A stretch of DNA of 64,000 nt from Halichondria panicea. Lineage: Eukaryota; Porifera; Demospongiae; Suberitida; Halichondriidae. The stretch spans positions 3,932,990-3,996,989 of the forward strand of contig NC_087387.1 in assembly GCF_963675165.1 (NCBI RefSeq), written 5' to 3'. Made by a program: the position numbers and the translations under genes. The notes beneath the pieces were generated by a model, which saw nothing but the letters and a program-made list of their open reading frames with translations, was not told where the DNA came from and did no database searches. Positions within the stretch are counted from its first letter, which is position 1; the number at the start of each line of letters is the position of its first letter. Below, in pieces: positions 23,901 through 38,900 of the stretch.

Positions 23901-26900
23901 AGAGTGAACGATAATTATGATTATACGCAATTAAGATGAATATGCAAATAATTATGCCAAAATACCAACACTCACATTGTCCTGACTGTTGACTTGAGCC
24001 CCCTCAAAAACCAGAGCCAACACAACACCGAGATGGCCTTCTTGAGCAGCTGCCATGAGAGGAGTGGTACCATTCTGTAAGAAAGGGGAAGCTGTTATTA
24101 TAATAGCAGTTCTTTATCTAGGACTGGAACCACTGTAGCTTTTAGCAATTTACAATTTTCACTTATATCTTTGCATGGAAAGATCTAATCTGGAAAATGA
24201 CTGCACAACTGAATTCTAATTGCTATTCTTGTGGTATGACATTTGAATGCAGGGATACAACATAGTGATTTTAAAAATTGAACTAAGCGTGACTGACTAT
24301 AAGTATAGGATATTATTAACCATGGTACTGACAGGTAGTAGAGGATATTATGGATGCACCCTCCGAGTAGGTGTGGTATATCTGGCAGCACTATAAAAGG
24401 ACCTCCCACTAGCAACAATTCAACCCACGATGCAGACTGCAAAACGAGCAAGCCAGATTTTGCAGCCATCAAAGAGCTAGTTGAGCAACACGTTTACTCC
24501 TACAGATACTCAAGAGCCTCCTTGGTCCAAGAGTTGGCCATTCGACGTCCTTTACTGGAGTTGCAAGCTCTTCTTGTGTCTAAACTACGCCCATGGACTG
24601 ACCCATGGCTTAGCCATCTTGTTGGAGAGCAGCTTCCGTGTTTCTGCTGTCGCTTTGAAGTCTTAGTACCATCAAGCATGGCTCCTTTCTCTTGCTAAAT
24701 TCCAAAAAAACAAAAAAAAAAAGCTTGAAAACTGTGCATGCCTGGGGGCTGGCTGTATGTTATTTCTCTATATACAAAATTAGCTGTTGACCAATGAGTG
24801 GTGACGTAAGTGTGGTATAATTATACGTATTAAGACTGGTAACAACAAACTATATTCTAGAGCCAACAGCGGGGAGGGAGGAGGTGTACATGGCCAACTT
24901 AATAAATAAATGTTGGGCAAATTAGTATAGTAAGTCAAGAAGTCAAGAAGTTGAAATGTGCTGTCCTGATGTGCACAAAGTAACGTGACATCCTGTCAAT
25001 TGCACGTAAGCAACTTGCAATTGATAACGTTAGCGTACTTCCAACGTATAATTATGTTTGCACTACTTGTGTTACTTTGAATGCATATATAATTATGTAC
25101 GTGTATGCATGTTAGCTAGCTTTCTGGATGTATGGGACATGTACATATTACGTAAAATGTGTAAGCTACATGAGAGAAGTCAGTGACATCAGTGACACCA
25201 TTCTGAAAAAGGGATACCAGGATAATCAGACAGTGTTCCAGTGACACTTTCTATAATTATGTCATACAGCTGATATGAACCCACCGTGTTTGGTAGGTCA
25301 ACAATGGCTCCAGCAGCGATCAAATGGTAAGCAACATCTGTCCGTCCATTGAAGCTGGCTGCCCAGAAAGCTGTCTCTCCGTCCTATTTATAGAACGTAT
25401 TATACGTAAATGATCATTACAGCATCATTTCAATGTGGTGGAACCTCCATTATAACGACCACCTCCGATAGACATGAATAATATTAGAATAACGGAACAT
25501 TATTTTTAGGAAAACACAATTATTTTGTCTCAGGTTGCTTTATTTTGAGTGCTATAATTATAGTGACGACACGTAGGATTTTAAGAACGTGTTGTAGTGA
25601 GTATAATTGTTACTTGTGTGCAGTAACAGAGCTGATTCTCATGGGGCTAACTATGCATAGATAAATGAAAGAGAGGGATAAGCAACGCCTCACGTGATGC
25701 TAGGTAAATGCAGTGTGTGGCGTCACACCCTCTGCATGGTTGGAGGCTTGTTGCACTCAAGGATGTACACACCAGCTGCTCAATTTTCTCAGAGGGGCAA
25801 TCTTTATGGATCCATTTTGAGTACACACACCCAATTTTGCTCCTTAAACGCAACTAGCCTCATCCAACGGAAGTGCTGGGCATTGCCTATTCGTTTATCT
25901 GTGGTTTTATGGAGGTTCCTTTGTACATACATACTAATAGTTAGTAGGCACTGCAGTGTTGTTTGATGGTGAGCTGGTGCCTTTTAGTCAAGAGAGTAAA
26001 TAAAGCCAATTTTGCTCCAATCGCTATACACATACAAGCCAGCCATTTATAGCATTATAGCTTGTTTTCAAGCTGTTTTGTGTTTTCCTCGGCCAATCCT
26101 AGCATATACACCGGTCAGGATCTCAGGTTCGGATTAAAACTACAAATACTTTTATCTTTTCAAGAACGGCCACCTCTCTATATACTCCGTATAACCATAG
26201 ATACACGAAAGAGAGGGATAGGCAACGCCCCAATGCTAGGTAAATGCAGTGTGTGATGTCACACCTTCTGCATAGTTGGAGACTTATTGCGCTCAAAAAA
26301 GTACACACTGCTCGATCCTTATATCTGCTTATAGTTTTCTCATACGGGGCCTAAAAGCAAAGCGATCAGGCATCATGCACATATATACACCCAACACTAT
26401 AGCTACAACTGCTATGTTAGCTTTCTTCTTTCAGCTTGATTTGTATGAAAAAACACCAAAATTGTAGGTGTACCTATCTCTGAAAGGATTTTATAACATA
26501 ATAGGTTTCACAGAATTAATTATAACTGCATGGAACAAAGCGTATTTCCCAGCTCATAATGCAGTGAAGTAGTGGCAGCAACATGGAATGTTTGTCCGAA
26601 GTCCAGTACCTCTCTTGCTCTTACTGTATATATGGTAATGTAGTTTGAAGTGCTCTAAGACACAGGTTATAGGTATTAGAAAGTGGAACACAAGTATTTT
26701 TCTCTGTCTTGTGTGATCAAAGATATGACATTTAAAGGATTGTAGAGAGCACTGACATCCCTTTTTGGTATACTACCTCTCAACAAAGACCGCTCTATAC
26801 GTAATAATACAATGCAGTGTTTATCAGTCTTTTAATGTTCATGTTTTCTGATGCTCTGATGCTCTGTATCACTTCTTCGCTCTTTGCAGTGAGGCTAAGG

Positions 26901-29900
26901 GTCAGGAGGTTGTCAATGTTCAGTTTAGCAGTCATATTTAATGTATCGAACAGGCATTAGTGTGTGGAAAGGGTCAGGAGGTTGTCAATGTTCAGTTTAG
27001 CAGTCATATTTAATGTATCGAACAGGCATTAGTGTGTGGAAAGGGTCAGGAGGTTGTCAATGTTCAGTTTAGCAGTCATAATTATTTAATGTATCGAACA
27101 GGCATTAGTGTGTGGAGTGAGTGCTTTGAGCGAAGTATTGCAAATGTATAGTATAATACACTGCACGGTGCCATATTTTAAGCATGAAGACTCTTGCATA
27201 AGTCATTTTGGCTTCAAAACGATTGTCACACTTTTTTTTCTGCTACAGCGGTGCAGACTGTCTGATACTCTTCTGATACACTAGGCAGGCCTTCATACAG
27301 AAAAAATTAACAGGGGGGGCGAACCGATTATCCATGTACGGCCGTCTAGGGGGGGTCTGGGGGCATGCCCTCCTAGGAAATTTTTGTGTTTAGACTGTCG
27401 TATATCGCATCTGGTGCATTCTTAGAAACTGTGGTGTCAGTGTTAGGATTACTATGGTTTATTAATTGTGAAATGTAATAAAAATGCAAAAATTTAATTG
27501 AACTACCTTAGTTTCAATTGCCTGCACTGAATGGTACTATGAGTTATCAGATAAAAGCCATAGCCTGAGCGACACAAGCCTTTCTAGCACACTGAATGAA
27601 AGCAGCTCTTGAATCGTCCTCTGTACTTGCAAATAGTGACTTATAGAAGAAATTGTGGACATATAGAACAGAGAGAGTAGACAAATAGCAGTTTAATTAA
27701 AGTAGCTTCGTAAAGAACTCATTATTGTAATAATTATTGTTATTATGAATATTAAGGCAGAGCTCTTTGTTTGGTTGGTGTGACACAGGCAGTGTGTCAT
27801 GGCCTATATTTTCAATACAAAATTTACGGGGGGGGGGGGGGGGGCGAGCGCCCTCTGTGCCCCCTCCCTCTATGAAGCCCTGCTAGGTATAATAAAAAGC
27901 AAGCACACGCTATTTAGCCTTCAAACGGGTTGCTGGTTGTCACCATTTTCTTGTCTGTTCCCTACAACATTTTAATTAAGCACACTTATTTTACTGGAAG
28001 TAGGCGCGTATTCCACAGAAAGTGGACGGCATTATTCGAAAAAAAATTCACAGGAGGTCGCAAAAGATGGAATGAAATGCTTAGTGAAAGTGACAAGAAG
28101 ACACAATAAAAAAAGGAAGCATCGAATTCACTTTAGCAGTCGTTTGACACTTTCTGTTGAGTTTTTCAAGGTTGAGGTTTTTATTGCCCCGGTGACTGCG
28201 CATGCAAATGATAACTTACCTCGCTGGCAATTATACTAGGAGTACGCATGCCTGCACATGGTCTGTTATGGACCTAATCGACACTTGGGGCCAAGGGAGA
28301 GTCTCCCTGATTAACCGTTGTAACTATCTTGTATTGTTCATTTATTTTATCCCTTTTTCTCTGAGAGACTAATGTGCATGTAGGTCATAATACTTTGGTC
28401 TGCTTGTTGGTGTGGTATCGCCCCATTCAGCAGCTGGTAGATCCCTTTTTCGGGAATATGCAAAGCGTGATAGAAATTACACAAATTCCCTAGTGCTTTG
28501 TGATTACCCCAAAAGTATTACTTGTTTATCAAGTGAAGGTAAGGATTATGTGTGCATGAATGTGTGTACTCTCACAAGCCGAACTTACTGAAGAAGCACC
28601 GCGGCAAGCTACACAACATAAAGCTGTTAGCTAATATTGCTAATGACACGCATGATAAACAATTTTGCATCTGGCTATTAATCACAGGGAATTTTGAAGA
28701 GTGGAGAGTGGGAAATGATCGCTCATGATTTTTAAAGATACAGCACATTCTTCATTTAAGACAAGAAAAAAAGACAAGAAAGTGACCGAGGCGCAAATGA
28801 TTTCCGAGGCCACTACCGTTTTTCCAATCCCTATATGATACAACTAACCTAGCTGATAATTAACTTGTATGGGACCAATTAGAAAGTTCACAACCTCCTA
28901 CCGGAAGTGGAAAACCTTCGTTACCAACCATGCATGCAGAGGATTTCCTTGTTGGTAACTCTAAAGTGATACGGTATACACAATAAGAGCTCTATTATAC
29001 ATCCAATTGCTCACATTGTCCTGACTGTTGACTTGAGCCCCGACAAAAACCAGTAGTTCCACAACACTGAGATGGCCTTTTTCAGAAGCTGCCATGAGAG
29101 GAGTGAAACCATTCTGTAAAAACAAGGATTATCAAATGTTGTGTCACTTCTATGACATACATCAAAGAAATTGCGAGTACTACAAATGAGTGAAGGCAGA
29201 AAAAACTCACTGAGCTGTGACCACAAGGCAATGCTTAGACTACATTACATCATATCTGATTGGCTAAAAGCAGTAGATTACATACCGTATAGCGGGTATA
29301 ATTATTTCGAGGATATAAATTCTCACGGATGGACCTCTACAAAGGATTTCGCGGAGTTTATTTTCGTGGTGGTCTGAGTTCCAGCCTTTTGGCGTATGCG
29401 CACATCAACATGCAGCTGTATACCTCCACACCGTTAGCCTCGAATCCAGGCCTAGCCTAATAGAATCAGTGAGGCAGTATGTCCTCCACCTCTAGCAGAA
29501 TGTTTGCTGTGCAGGCCATGGTCAGGGGATACCACCAGTACAAAACAATCTGGGCATAGACTTAGAGCAAGCTAGCTGGCTATACCGGCGTCCTTGTCTC
29601 TTGATTCCTTTTTTCTTTCCTCTTATTGTCGATAGGTGTGGTCAATAATACTGAACACGCCTACTATTCAATAAGATACATTTTCGTGGGTATAAATTTC
29701 GTGGTACAGGCTCAATCTGCGAACATTTATACCTTCGAAATAATTATACCCGCTATACGGTAGAAAAATAATCTACAGGAAGCGCACTTAAAGACGCAAT
29801 GAAAATGTAAATAGTTTGTTCTTTCCATGCATGCATTGCTTTTTTCCGGTTGGGCATGGGCGGGGGGGCCAGGAAGCATCGAATTTAGAGCGATTTTCAT

Positions 29901-32900
29901 TAAGCTAGATGTCGCTCAGACTTCCGTGTTTTGATGAGCTTCATCTGGGAAAAGCTTTGCTCTACCCCAATGCATTATAGCCTTTCAGGAATAAACAAAT
30001 ACTTATAGGGAATTGGAATTGACGTAGCGTAGCCTCGAGCTACTATGTGTGTACCTCAGGGCCACCGTATTTATGGCAGTCTAGCCTGCACAAATCAAAC
30101 ATAGATTACAAGATCTTGTACCAAACATGTCTGCATGGGAGAGGGAATTATATACCGTATAGCGGGTAATTTTCGTGGGGCAAAATATTCGTGGTTTTCG
30201 TGGTTAGAAGTATGACCACGAATGAAGCCCCCCATTGCCTACCTTTACCTGCAGTGCAAGCAGCTACCACGAAAATATTACGCACGAAATCTCTCAATAT
30301 TGCTGAACCACGAATATTTTGTCCCCCGAAAATTACCCGCTATACGGTACCCTGGTCATATCCTAGCAACTGCATGAAAACATTATATGTATAATTATAT
30401 CTCTCCCTTCTCTGCGGCCAGGAAATTGAGGCAAATCAAACACTCATAAGTACAATGCATGCAGCTACAGGAAACCCATGCACCCACCGTGTCTGGTAGA
30501 TAAATAATGGTTTCAGCAGTGATCAAATGGTGAGCGACATCTTTGTGTCCATTGAAGCTGGCTATCCAGAGAGCTGTCAGTCCATCCTAATAATAGTACG
30601 AATATACATAATTATAGTAACGATTCTTGCATCATTTCACAAAATTAACAAACTGACACTCAGTGTGATAAATATTTTGTATAGGCACTGCAGTTTTGCA
30701 TGTCTAATGGTGAACTTATACAGCCTCGTTTCCAACAGAAGGAAAGTCAATTTTTCTCTTCCATTCTATTAATTAAAAACGAGGCTAAACTATATACAGT
30801 AACACACCAACTGAATTTGAATAGTCACTAAATTAAAGAGGCAAACTTACACAATAATTTATTGTGTCTATATAGTTTTATAATTATAGCTGTACATCAC
30901 CGATACATTTTCTCCACGCAATTATTTTAAACTTACATGTACAATGCACAAACCAATTGCTTACTTTATTCTGACTGTTGACTTGAGCCCCCTCAGAAAC
31001 CAGTAGTTCCACAATACTGAGATGGCCTTCTTGAGCAGCTGCCATGAGAGGAGTGAAACCACCCTGAAAATGGAGTTTACCAAGATCATCACAGTTAGTA
31101 TTTGGGTGCTCATACCATTACGTATACCGTGCCTTTGCAAAAATACGCCCACCTAACTTTATATGAAGGTTTGGGGAGGGCATGGCCAACTAGCTAGAGA
31201 TAATAAACAAAAACTATCGATATGAAAGCACTGCGGGTGCTGATGCCTCGGTGGAGGTGCCGAAGCTGCTACTATACACACATTATAATAATTAGCATTA
31301 ATTAATTTTGCTGCATGCGCATGCAGGCAGAATCCAGAATCACAAGGAAACTCTAGGAGTGGGTAATGATCGACCATGATTAAAATTGTTGTTAAAAACG
31401 ATTGATGCAAAAAGTTCATTGATGACTGCATCATTCTCACAATAGCTATACAGTAGAACCTCGCTAATCCGAATAGAGCGGGACCAGACCCCATCCGAAT
31501 ACATGAAATTTCCGGATTAACTAATTGATTATGAATATCATTAACGAAGACACTTTTGTACATATATTATGATATTAGAAGGGAAGCTGCTATAGCTAGA
31601 ATAGTCTTTATCTCTCCAATACAGTCAGTCTTGTGAGCTCTCTCTTCGTTTTCTTTGCAGTGGCCATTGTCTTGAGCAGTTCATCAATAAAATTATTGCT
31701 GATTCAGCTAAGCAATTTACATCGCGCATGCGCAGTAATCCATTCTACTGACAGCCTCTCCTCTTTTTCAGTTTGCCACTTTGTCCGGATTTGCGAGGTT
31801 TCGGATTAAAGGGGTCCGGATTAGCGAGGTTCTACTGTATAGCGTTTTAGTGCAGTTCCAACAGAAGGAAAGTCAATTTTTCTCTTCCATTCTATTAATT
31901 AAAAACGAGGCTAAACTATATACAGTAACACACCAACTGAATTTGAATAGTCACTGAATTAAAGAGGCAAACTTAGACAATAATTTATCGTGTCTATATA
32001 GTTTTATAATTATAGCTGTACATCACCGATACATTTTCTCCACGCAATTATTTTAAACTACATGTACAATGCACAAACCAATTGCTTACTTTATTCTGAC
32101 TGTTGACTTGAGCCCCCTCAGAAACCAGTAGTTCCACAATACTGAGATGGCCTTCTTGAGCAGCTGCCATGAGAGGAGTGAAACCATCCTGAAAATGGAG
32201 TGTACCAAGATTATCACGGTCAGTATTCGGGTGCTCATACCATTATGTATACCGTGCCTTTGCAAAAATGCGCCCACCTAACTTTATATGAAGGTTTGGG
32301 GAGGGCATGGCCAAACTAGCTAGAGATAATAAACAAAACTATCGATATGAAAGCACTGTGGGTGCTGATGCCTCGGTGGAGGTGCCGAAGCTGCTACTAT
32401 ACACACATTATAATAATTATCATGATGCATTAATTAATTTTACTGCATGCGCATGCAGGCAGAATCCAGAATCACAAGGAAACTCTAGGAGTGGGTAATG
32501 ATCTACCATGATTAAAATTGTTGTTAAAAACGATTGATGCAAAAAGTTCATTGATAACTGCATCATTCTCACAATAGCTATACAGTAGAACCTCGCTAAT
32601 CCCGAATAGAGCGGGACCAGACCCCTCCGAATACATGAAATTTCCGGATTAACAGATGTCATTAATTGATTTGTACATGTATTATGATATTAGAAGGGAA
32701 GCTGCTATAGCTAGAATAGTCTTTATCTCTCCAATACAGTGAGTCTTGTGAGCTCTCTCTTCGTTTTCTTTGCAGTGGCCATTGTCTTGAGCAGTTCGTC
32801 AATAAAATTATTGCTGATTCAGCTAAGCAATTTACGTTGCGCATGCGCAGTAATCCATTCTACTGACAGCCTCTCCTCTTTTTCAGTTTGCCACTTTGTC

Positions 32901-35900
32901 CGGATTTGCGAGGTTTCGGATTAAAGGGGTCCGGATTAGCGAGGTTCTACTGTATAGCGTTTTAGTGCAGAGCAGTAACACTCGTTGAACAAGTTTTGCT
33001 ATACGCACTCTTCTGAAAAAGCTGCAATGGCATTCCAAGTACGCAAAACTAGGCATAACTCGAGAACGAAACATTATTTTGCAAATCTACGAATTAAATT
33101 CCATGACTAGAAGCCTATAGAAAATCTTACTTGCACTTCATTGATCCTTGAGCAGCTGTATAGCAGTCCACACAGACACACAAACACACTACTCGCTTGC
33201 GCATGCGCACCAAGGCATAAATATGGATGATTCGATCGACATTGAATGTCTGATGTCTAACTAGCTTTCAGTTACTTCCTGGTTCTTCATCAGCACTCAG
33301 ATTGGCACTAGAGCTTTAAATTCTGAATTTCATTTCTTATTATTCATAATACAAAATTCGTAATGACCAGGAACATCGTTTGGTTCAGATTCGCTTATAA
33401 TGGAGCTAGTTTTTAAGTTTATTTATCAGATTACTATCTAATACTGTGTAGCGGGTAAATTTGGCGATTAAATTTGAGCAAATCAAGGTGACGGTCGCCG
33501 AAATAAAAAATACCCTGTTTTAGCTTGATAGTCAGTGCGTCTCAGTATTACGCACGAGATCAATAATGCCATGCAGCATGCCCATGCCCGAAACATAACG
33601 AGACGTTTATTATAGCCCCAGCTAATTTAACTAGAGCACTAAAGTGCTAACCCTCGGCTGCATGACATAAATAGATGTATACAAACCATGCAGAGGAGTG
33701 TTCAGTTACACACAATAAAGAAGCAACAAACTACAATTCTACTTTTAATAGAGACCGGTAAAGGATCACCTCAGCTGCAAATGTGTAGCTCTATACCTCG
33801 AATAAAGGTCGTGTGTGCCCTGGGATTTCCCACCCCTAGCCAAAATTCCCCCCCCTGGAAATATGAAAAATTTATGATGTCATACCAAATTGTACAGCCA
33901 TTCAGATAGATCTACATGTAGCTATAATAATTATTCTACGTGTATCAGTCAAATCAGTTGAGAAAAAGCCTCTTACAAATTATATATAATTATACATACA
34001 TCGGGAGTACATACATGTACATCCAATCTAGCACATGGTATGTACCGTTCAAAAGTTCAGACAGGAGATTACATACACAAAATGCATGTATACAGTTACC
34101 CTTTGAAATTTAAACCTTACAACACTAGAGCACTAAAGTGCAAACCCTCGGCTGGTGACATGATAATAACGAAACCAGAAGAGTGATAATGCAGTGCATG
34201 TAGCATGTATATGACTAGCATACGCTAGCACAGCAACTCAAGAGCAATAAAACCATAGATTGAAAAGGAAGGGGATTGGAAACGAAAATTTTTGCGTGAA
34301 ACACTCCGCGTCATAGGGCGTGGCTAAAACTACAAAGGGATTATTTTATAATCAGCATGCTCATTACCTGTCTTGGCTGCCATACAATGTGCTGTACATA
34401 GAAATGGTGAAATTGATCACTTTTAATGTTGAATATTCTAAAAAGTAAAGAGAATATAGCTCTAAAAGGTCGACTAAGCAACGCAACCACTATCACTAAA
34501 CAGCTATAAAAGAAGGAACAGCCGTTACTATGAAGTCGTGAGAGGTCAAGGCGGCCCGTGGTGTGTCTAAAAGTATATTAAAGCAGTTTGAAGGACTATA
34601 CTGCAAACATTTATGAACAGTAAAGCTTATCCATGGCATGAAACCATTCTATATAGCACCAAGGGCGTATACAGAGAAGAGGGCATGCAACTCACTATGT
34701 ATCCTACGTACTCATCCGACTTCGTATCAGAGACCGGATATGCTAAAAATAGAATCCAGTATACGGACGTGAACAAGTGGGCGGTGTTGTTTACGGAGTT
34801 ATAATTATGGGCGTGTACATCAGAGCTGCCTAGCTAGCTAACAGTGCAGTATTATTTTAGAGAAGTGTCATGACCAGTCCTAGTCCAGCCAAGTCCAAGA
34901 CAACCCCTTCGAGCATGAAGTTACCGCAACGCTCCTTGGAGGGTGAGCCGGACCATGACTGATGACTGTTAATTATAGGATTATTATTTATTTAGGCATC
35001 CCCTCTAATTAACTAGAGGAATGCAACCTCGCTGGTTAAATAATAATTATGCATTCCTCTATATTGCTCCCCTAATTAACTACTTGGAGGTAAAGACGTG
35101 GCCTATAGCCACCAGTCATAGCCCATCGGACGAAAGTCCTACCCCCAAGGAATTGAAGCATGAACACATGTACAGATCAAGTGAGCGCTATGGAACAAAG
35201 TAAAGATTCTGGGAAGGATTGACGAATTTAATATAATAGCTAAGATGCTTTATTCATTGTAAAAAGTATGCATCCATTGTATTGTATGTATTGGATTACG
35301 GTCCACCCATAAATATACCATCATGTGAGAATGAAGTACATAAACTCTATACGTACATGCCAATGGGATATGAACTCACATTGCTCTGATTGTTGACTTG
35401 AGCCCCCATAGAAACCAGTAGTTCCACAACACTGAGATGATCTTCTTGAGCAGCTATCATGAGAGGAGTGGTACCATTCTGTGAGAAGGGGTATACCAAG
35501 ATTATCTAAACTACATTATCATAAGATTATCACAAATTCTATACGTACTTTTATTATCAGACAGTGTTAAATCTATACGTACATAAATACAGAGTAGGAT
35601 ATGAACCCACCGTGTCTGGAAGGTCAACAATGGCTCCAGCAGTGATCAAATGGTGAGCGACATCTTTGTGTCCATTGAAGCTTGCTGTCCAGAGAGCAGT
35701 CGGTCCATTCTATTAATAGTACGTAAAGTCACGTTTTAACGATCACATATCATTATTTTTGACAAAATTAATAACTGACAGACATTCAGTGTGTAACCAA
35801 TAATTTGTAGACACTGAAATGAAACAAAATTGTGTCTAGTAGCTAATGAAAGCACCGCGGGTGCTGATGCACCTCGTAGATGTATGACGAGCTATATAGG

Positions 35901-38900
35901 GGGATTAGAACTGCTCGTTATACTCAGTAGAAAGGTAATCGCCTGATAAGTTGCTTTACATTGAAGTCTCAAAGTCATTGTTTTAATATATGGTGCTACG
36001 TTAATACACATGAATTAATGCAAATGTACATGTATTTAACTGTTTACATGCAGGAGTTAGAGCAGTGATGGCTGGGCACTGGGAGTGAGAGATAGCCATT
36101 ATTGATGAAGTTCAGGGTTTCATGTGAGTTGTATTTTAACACTCTAGTATATTATAAATGCTCACATCGTAGTCTCATCTTCTGCTGTCTCGCAACATGC
36201 ATCACCATATTCGTCTGGTTGGAGATTGTTGTGATTCTTTTTTATCCACTCTTCCAGGTTCGTGCGGTTTAGGGCCTTGAGGGGATTTGGTGCAAACCCC
36301 GGGAAGCTTTTGTGCTCTCTGTTGTCAATGGCTGTTAGGATCTTGTTGACTTGCACATCTTTCACAATGGTAAGGATATCGTCCACGTCTGACCTAGTGG
36401 TGTGAGCTGTTGATTGGGGATGGATGCCAGTAACCTTGTTGAACAATTCTGCAGTGGACACCAATTATTTCCTTGAAATGCCGATTAACGTGCTCGTTAT
36501 GTAGGTCACAAGGAAGATTGCGACCAAGACCCCCGTGAGTATTCACAGTACAACCCCATGTCAGCTGGTGTACCAGGGATGGTGGCAGCGAAGCTAGGTC
36601 ACACTGCAGTCGAAGGGCCTCTAGAGCGTACTTGGTATTCCTATTTGTGTAGAAATGGAGCATCATCACCTTCCAACACCGAAGGATGCGAGGTCCGTCT
36701 CCTTCACTCCACGCGTCAGTAAATTCGAGGACAATAATTATGACACAAAACACGGGCGTAATTGTAAACACTGTCACCGGTATCTGAAAATGGTTGGCCT
36801 AGAATTGCTTCTGGCACAATGGTCCATCGATCCACTATCCTCTTAGCAACTTCAAAGACATCTACCTTTGGACGTGGGCCTCCAGGTACTGTTTGAGGTA
36901 AATCGTCCCCTGGACTGCTGATACCATTATTTGCAATGGTGCATTTATTTGCACAAACAAATTGACCCCCCCTTAGAAACGAGTAGTTCTACAACACTGA
37001 GATGGTCTTTTTTTGAGAAGCTATCATAAGAGGGTTAGTACCATTCTGAAAAAAGGACGTAAAATAATTATAGATAACTGCATAATTTTCGAGACGCTTA
37101 ATTTTTGCTGTTTTCAAGGGCTAGCAATCCTCCACGAATACTTCGCTAACGGAAGACGCTCCATTCAAATAGGGTGACATTTATTCAACGAAACGCTTTT
37201 AGAGGCACTAGTTTCAACACGCAATATTATGGTGTAGCAGTCTGTCCATACTGCGTATATATATCCCCTGAAGTAAAGACTTACTCAAGAGAGTCATTGA
37301 CAGATGGTTTTAAAACGAAACAACATTGCATGTGTCTAGTTTGAAAAGGACGGCTATAAATAATCATAACTACAGCACTGAGGTGCTAACCCTCGGCTGT
37401 TCACATGAATAATAAAAGATCTATATAGTATCCGAAAGAGTGAAATAATTGCTAAGCAGCAAGTAACAGAAGCTATAGAGACATGCGGAAACTTTAGAGA
37501 ACAGAGTTTTAGCAGTCGTGCATGGCTAGAATCACAGCAAAAAAAACCTGGAGTCTTAGAAATATGGCTCCTGTGAGGTGGGCTCATTTAATTATTAAAA
37601 AAGCAACATCACCTCAGCCAAATAAGTGTCTCAAATTAAGGCCGCGTGTTGCTTGTAAGCCCTGCAGCCAAGTTAAAGCTTCTTAGCTTTTATTTGATGC
37701 TTTAACATAAAAATGTGCAACAACAAAAACTTGCTGTGTGAAGGCTATCCATGCTGTAAACAAACCACTATGGCATCCAGGTAAGCAGACTCAGACAAAC
37801 AAACCAACGGACTACTATACTTGCTGACCGCGGCAGGGCCCATCTTCTTAAAAGGAATCTATTCCATGGAGCATACTGCCATTGATGTGTGTGTGTGTGC
37901 ATGTGTACATCTATATTATGTTTGGTACAATAATTAATTATTATTGCTGCTACAGTTGAACCTCATTACCGACCACCTCCGAAGAGTAACCACACACGAT
38001 AAAACGGCCAAGAGCTCAGGTCCGGATTGAAACTACAATGATTGCAATGACTTCAATGTAAAGCAACTTCTCAGGAGCGATCACCTTTCTACTCCGTATA
38101 ACGAGCAGTTTTATAGTCCCCCAATCATATAGCAATAATGGAAAATAACCTCCCAGAACGAACAGCCATACCCATAATTAGCAGACAATTATTGCTGAGA
38201 TGGCATTATTTAGTACAATTGTGAAAACATAGCTGTATATAACTCGTCCCTACAGCCTTTTCAAAGCTTGTATGAGCTATAGAGAAGCGGTTACAAGTTT
38301 CATTTGCAGCAAGAATTGATTCAGAGCATACCTCTGTTCCCCAATGGTGTCCGTTTTATGGAGGTTCCACTTTTATGAGCAAAATTACGTTACGAAATGA
38401 AGGCACTTCTACGAAAAATTTTAATTTCGCTATATACAATAATTATTATCCCAACAAAAAGAGACACATGCATACAATGTTGGCACCGCGGGTGCTGATG
38501 TCTCGGTGGATGTGTCAAAGCTACATAACATAACCTACTAGCTATTGCTAATACACCCAGATATCATAATGTTCTTACGGTAAATTTGCTGCATAATTAT
38601 AATCACAGGGAAACTCGAAAAGTGGAGCTATACAGCTATATTTTATTTGGTACAATAAAATAATAATTATTGTTGCTACAGTTGAACCTCATTACCGATC
38701 ACGAGTAGCCACACACGACAAAACGGTCAAGAGCTCAGGTCCGGATTAAAACAATGACTTTGAGACTTCAATGTAAAGCAACTTCTCAGCAGCGATCACC
38801 TTTCTACTGCGTATAACGAGCAGTTCTAAATCCCCCTATATAGCTCGTCCCTACAGCCTTTCAAAGAGTTAGAGAAGCGGTTAGCAAAGCTCCAATATTC

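Larger units (their letters stand above)
30733..32955. repeat. Tandem duplication, about 1.12 kb x 2
   Basis: Blocks starting at 30733 and 31857 (both CCAACAGAAGGAAAGTCAAT) run in parallel. Each contains a class A ankyrin exon (30965 and 32090, offset 1125 bp), a GATGCCTCGGTGG repeat and a pogo-like MITE (31451 and 32583). The copies differ by scattered substitutions and small indels. Confidence 0.9.
35318..35841 (-). repeat. Segmental duplicate of 42586-43102
   Basis: About 520 bp in parallel with 42586-43102, carrying an A and a B ankyrin exon in each copy. The copy here runs TCTAG-TA-GCTAATG without the MITE present at 43103-43372, so it is an empty site. Confidence 0.85.
36964..38560. 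repeat. Segmental duplicate, shared with 52641-53330 and 61289-62700
   Basis: Begins with the decayed A exon, then TTTTCGAGACGCTTAATTTT, the AGCACTGAGGTGCTAACCCT-headed repeat at about 37374, and GGCATCCAGGTAAGCAGACT. The 52641 copy lacks an inner part; the 61289 copy keeps the following pogo-like element. Confidence 0.75.

Noticed and set aside
31159-31563. Minus-strand open frame of 134 codons, repeated at 32420-32662
   Set aside because: It lies in interspersed repeats and a MITE end; the two copies are similar because of the tandem duplication, not coding constraint.
34957-35140. Possible hammerhead ribozyme (CTGATGA at about 34957 and CGAAAG at about 35129)
   Set aside because: The distance is large and I could not find the required stem II and stem III pairings; the GGAC-GAAA-GTCC hairpin explains the second motif.
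38485-38520. Helitron 3' end (GCACCGCGGGTGC hairpin)
   Set aside because: The hairpin is followed by TGATGCCTCGG, not CTRR, and no TC start was found at the other end.
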